From Clostridium manihotivorum (lineage in GTDB: Bacteria; Bacillota; Clostridia; Clostridiales; Clostridiaceae), in contig NZ_CP025746.1 in assembly GCF_004015185.1 (NCBI RefSeq), positions 2,249,776-2,313,775 on the forward strand: a stretch of 64,000 bases of DNA, read 5' to 3'. The notes under the pieces were generated by a model. It was not told the origin of the DNA. It saw only the letters and a list, made by a program, of their open reading frames with translations, and searched no databases. Both the position numbers and the translations under genes were made by a program. This document shows, in pieces, positions 62,635 to 64,000 of this stretch; the stretch's first letter is position 1, and every line of letters starts with the position of its first letter.

Positions 62635-64000
62635 ATGAAAAGAAAAAATATGGGAACAGAACTTTTTAAATTTGCAACTTATTTTGTAGATGCAGTACTA
62701 GTAGTTTTTTCAGTATATTTATCTTTTTTAATACAGTTTAAGTCAGATCCGCCAGAATATAATATTACTCCATTTTTTAATATAATTCCATTTATAGTTT
62801 TAGCTTATTTGATATATATGTATGTATTCGGCCTTGGTGATTTATTAAAAAAGGGAATAGGTGAAACTATATATTCAATTGGCATCACAGTGGTAGCCTT
62901 GTTTATAACTACTGCGGGAATAACATTCTTTGCAAGAGGATTTGCATATCCTAGAATGGTTCTTGTTATTAGTACTATTGTACAGTTTGTAATTTTATCT
63001 ATTTGGAGAGTGGTTATTTGGAGCATAAGCAGAATACTTCATGGGGTAAAGGAATGTCTCATTGTTGGGGAAGGTTCACTAGAGTATCTAACTAAGAAAA
63101 TCCTTATGAAGCAGAGAGATTTATACAACATAAAATATATATGTGGAAGTAAAAGTAAGAGTTTAGATCAATATGTTGCTAATGTAGATGTAGTTTTTAT
63201 ATGCAATGACGTAGAGTTAAATGTAAAGCAGAAAATTGTTGATAGCTGTCTTACAAGCAGGAAGAGTGTATATATAATTCCTGGAATATATGAGATTGCA
63301 ATACTAAACTCAAAGCTAAATAGGGCAGATGACATTCCTATGTTCAAGGTGAAAAAACTTGGGCTTACTCTTGAAGCTAGGATATTTAAGAGAATGCTGG
63401 ATATAATAGTTTCTTTGATTGGTTTAATTTTGACAAGTCCAATAATGATATTCGTTATAATAGCTATAAAATTATCAGATGGTGGAGAGATATTCTACAA
63501 GCAAGAAAGAGTTACAATCAATGAAAAAAAGTTTTTTGTACTGAAATTTAGGACCATGGTAATGAATGCCGAAAAGCTCACTGGACCTGTACTTGCTGGT
63601 GAGTCAGATCCGAGGATAACAAAGATTGGTAGGATTTTAAGAGCCACTAGAATAGATGAACTACCTCAATTTTTAAACATATTATTTGGAGATATGAGTG
63701 TTGTGGGACCTAGACCTGAAAGGCCGTTTTTTGTAGAGCAATTTAAAAATGAAATACCAGATTACAAGTATAGAACAATTGTTAAGGCCGGGCTTACAGG
63801 ACTGGCACAAGTATTAGGTAAATACTCAACAACACCGGAAGATAAAGCAATATACGATATACTATATATTAAGAATTATTCAATACTTTTAGATTTAAAG
63901 TTAATACTTCAAACTATAAAGATTATGTTCGTGAGAGAAAGTTCACAAGGTCTGAAGGATGATTTGCCATTAAATAAGCTTATAAAAAATACAAATGCTG
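62635..64000 (+). CDS. Undecaprenyl-phosphate sugar phosphotransferase (initiating transferase), 3' truncated
   Basis: 455 codons are visible and the frame is still open at the window end; the family is about 460-470 residues, so it is nearly complete. ATG at 62635 after AGAGG. About four N-terminal membrane helices are followed by a Rossmann-like domain (CLIVGEGSLEYL). A further helix (about 258-280) leads into the bacterial sugar transferase domain with YKQERVTINEKKFFVLKFRTM, ATRIDELPQFLNILFGDMSVVGPRPERP and GLTGLAQVLGKYST. It transfers a sugar phosphate to the lipid carrier, starting exopolysaccharide assembly. Confidence 0.94.
   Translation, partial: MKRKNMGTELFKFATYFVDAVLVVFSVYLSFLIQFKSDPPEYNITPFFNIIPFIVLAYLIYMYVFGLGDLLKKGIGETIYSIGITVVALFITTAGITFFARGFAYPRMVLVISTIVQFVILSIWRVVIWSISRILHGVKECLIVGEGSLEYLTKKILMKQRDLYNIKYICGSKSKSLDQYVANVDVVFICNDVELNVKQKIVDSCLTSRKSVYIIPGIYEIAILNSKLNRADDIPMFKVKKLGLTLEARIFKRMLDIIVSLIGLILTSPIMIFVIIAIKLSDGGEIFYKQERVTINEKKFFVLKFRTMVMNAEKLTGPVLAGESDPRITKIGRILRATRIDELPQFLNILFGDMSVVGPRPERPFFVEQFKNEIPDYKYRTIVKAGLTGLAQVLGKYSTTPEDKAIYDILYIKNYSILLDLKLILQTIKIMFVRESSQGLKDDLPLNKLIKNTNA

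Noticed and set aside
62805..63026. Minus-strand frame inside the sugar transferase gene
   Set aside because: The plus strand there encodes the membrane helices of an initiating transferase, continuous from 62635.

Overview
The window looks like chromosomal DNA of an anaerobic, spore-forming low-G+C Firmicute, most likely Clostridium sensu stricto. The DNA is strongly AT-rich with AT-rich codon use, purine-rich Shine-Dalgarno sites (GGAGG) precede most genes, and there is an alpha/beta small acid-soluble spore protein gene and a ytxC-like sporulation gene. The species cannot be named from sequence alone. Most of the content is core metabolism and housekeeping. The accessory content is one insertion sequence and two families of dispersed non-coding repeats.

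Layout. 1-4.0 kb: the end of a PLP aminotransferase, convergent with an asd-dapA-dapB operon (lysine/DAP synthesis). 4.4-8.0 kb: spore protein, methyltransferase, Hsp33, a three-tRNA operon (Asp, Phe, Cys) and a membrane protein with a degenerate M23 peptidase domain. 8.3-9.9 kb: aldo/keto reductase with a divergent MerR regulator and a typical MerR operator. 10.1-13.4 kb: a persulfide/CoA-disulfide cluster (rhodanese, CoA-disulfide reductase-rhodanese fusion, ArsR regulator) and a cysteine hydrolase. 13.7-17.0 kb: two-component system with a lipoprotein. 17.1-22.5 kb: nitroreductase, ZIP metal transporter with an IS element inserted just upstream of its start, and a ferric-reductase-like flavocytochrome. 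22.8-28.9 kb: oligosaccharide (probably maltodextrin) ABC transporter, 4-alpha-glucanotransferase and a LacI regulator. 30.0-33.8 kb: an NAD-salvage operon (NrtR, PRPP synthetase-like, nicotinamidase, NAMPT-like transferase). 34.4-38.1 kb: small membrane proteins, two GNAT acetyltransferases and a DUF6873 protein. 38.2-47.4 kb: ytxC, infC-rpmI-rplT behind a structured leader, KtrAB potassium uptake, an rRNA methyltransferase and T-box-controlled pheST. 47.6-54.0 kb: zapA, U32 peptidase, mutS2, DUF523. 54.2-58.5 kb: arginine/lysine decarboxylase, L25/Ctc, phosphohexomutase. 58.9-64 kb: the start of an exopolysaccharide locus (TPR protein, Wzz-like protein, BY-kinase, PHP phosphatase, and an initiating sugar transferase cut by the window edge).

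The least explained content is non-coding. One family is a ~104-bp nested palindrome in at least seven intergenic copies whose stems differ between copies yet stay complementary. A second family is a ~190-bp unit ending in a terminator-like hairpin; it sits immediately downstream of transcription terminators, twice as a partial tandem array. Both could be non-autonomous mobile elements or structured RNA/DNA modules; no mobilising gene for either is visible. Other points of note are a probable AUC start codon for infC and an NAMPT-like enzyme lacking the aspartate that selects nicotinamide.
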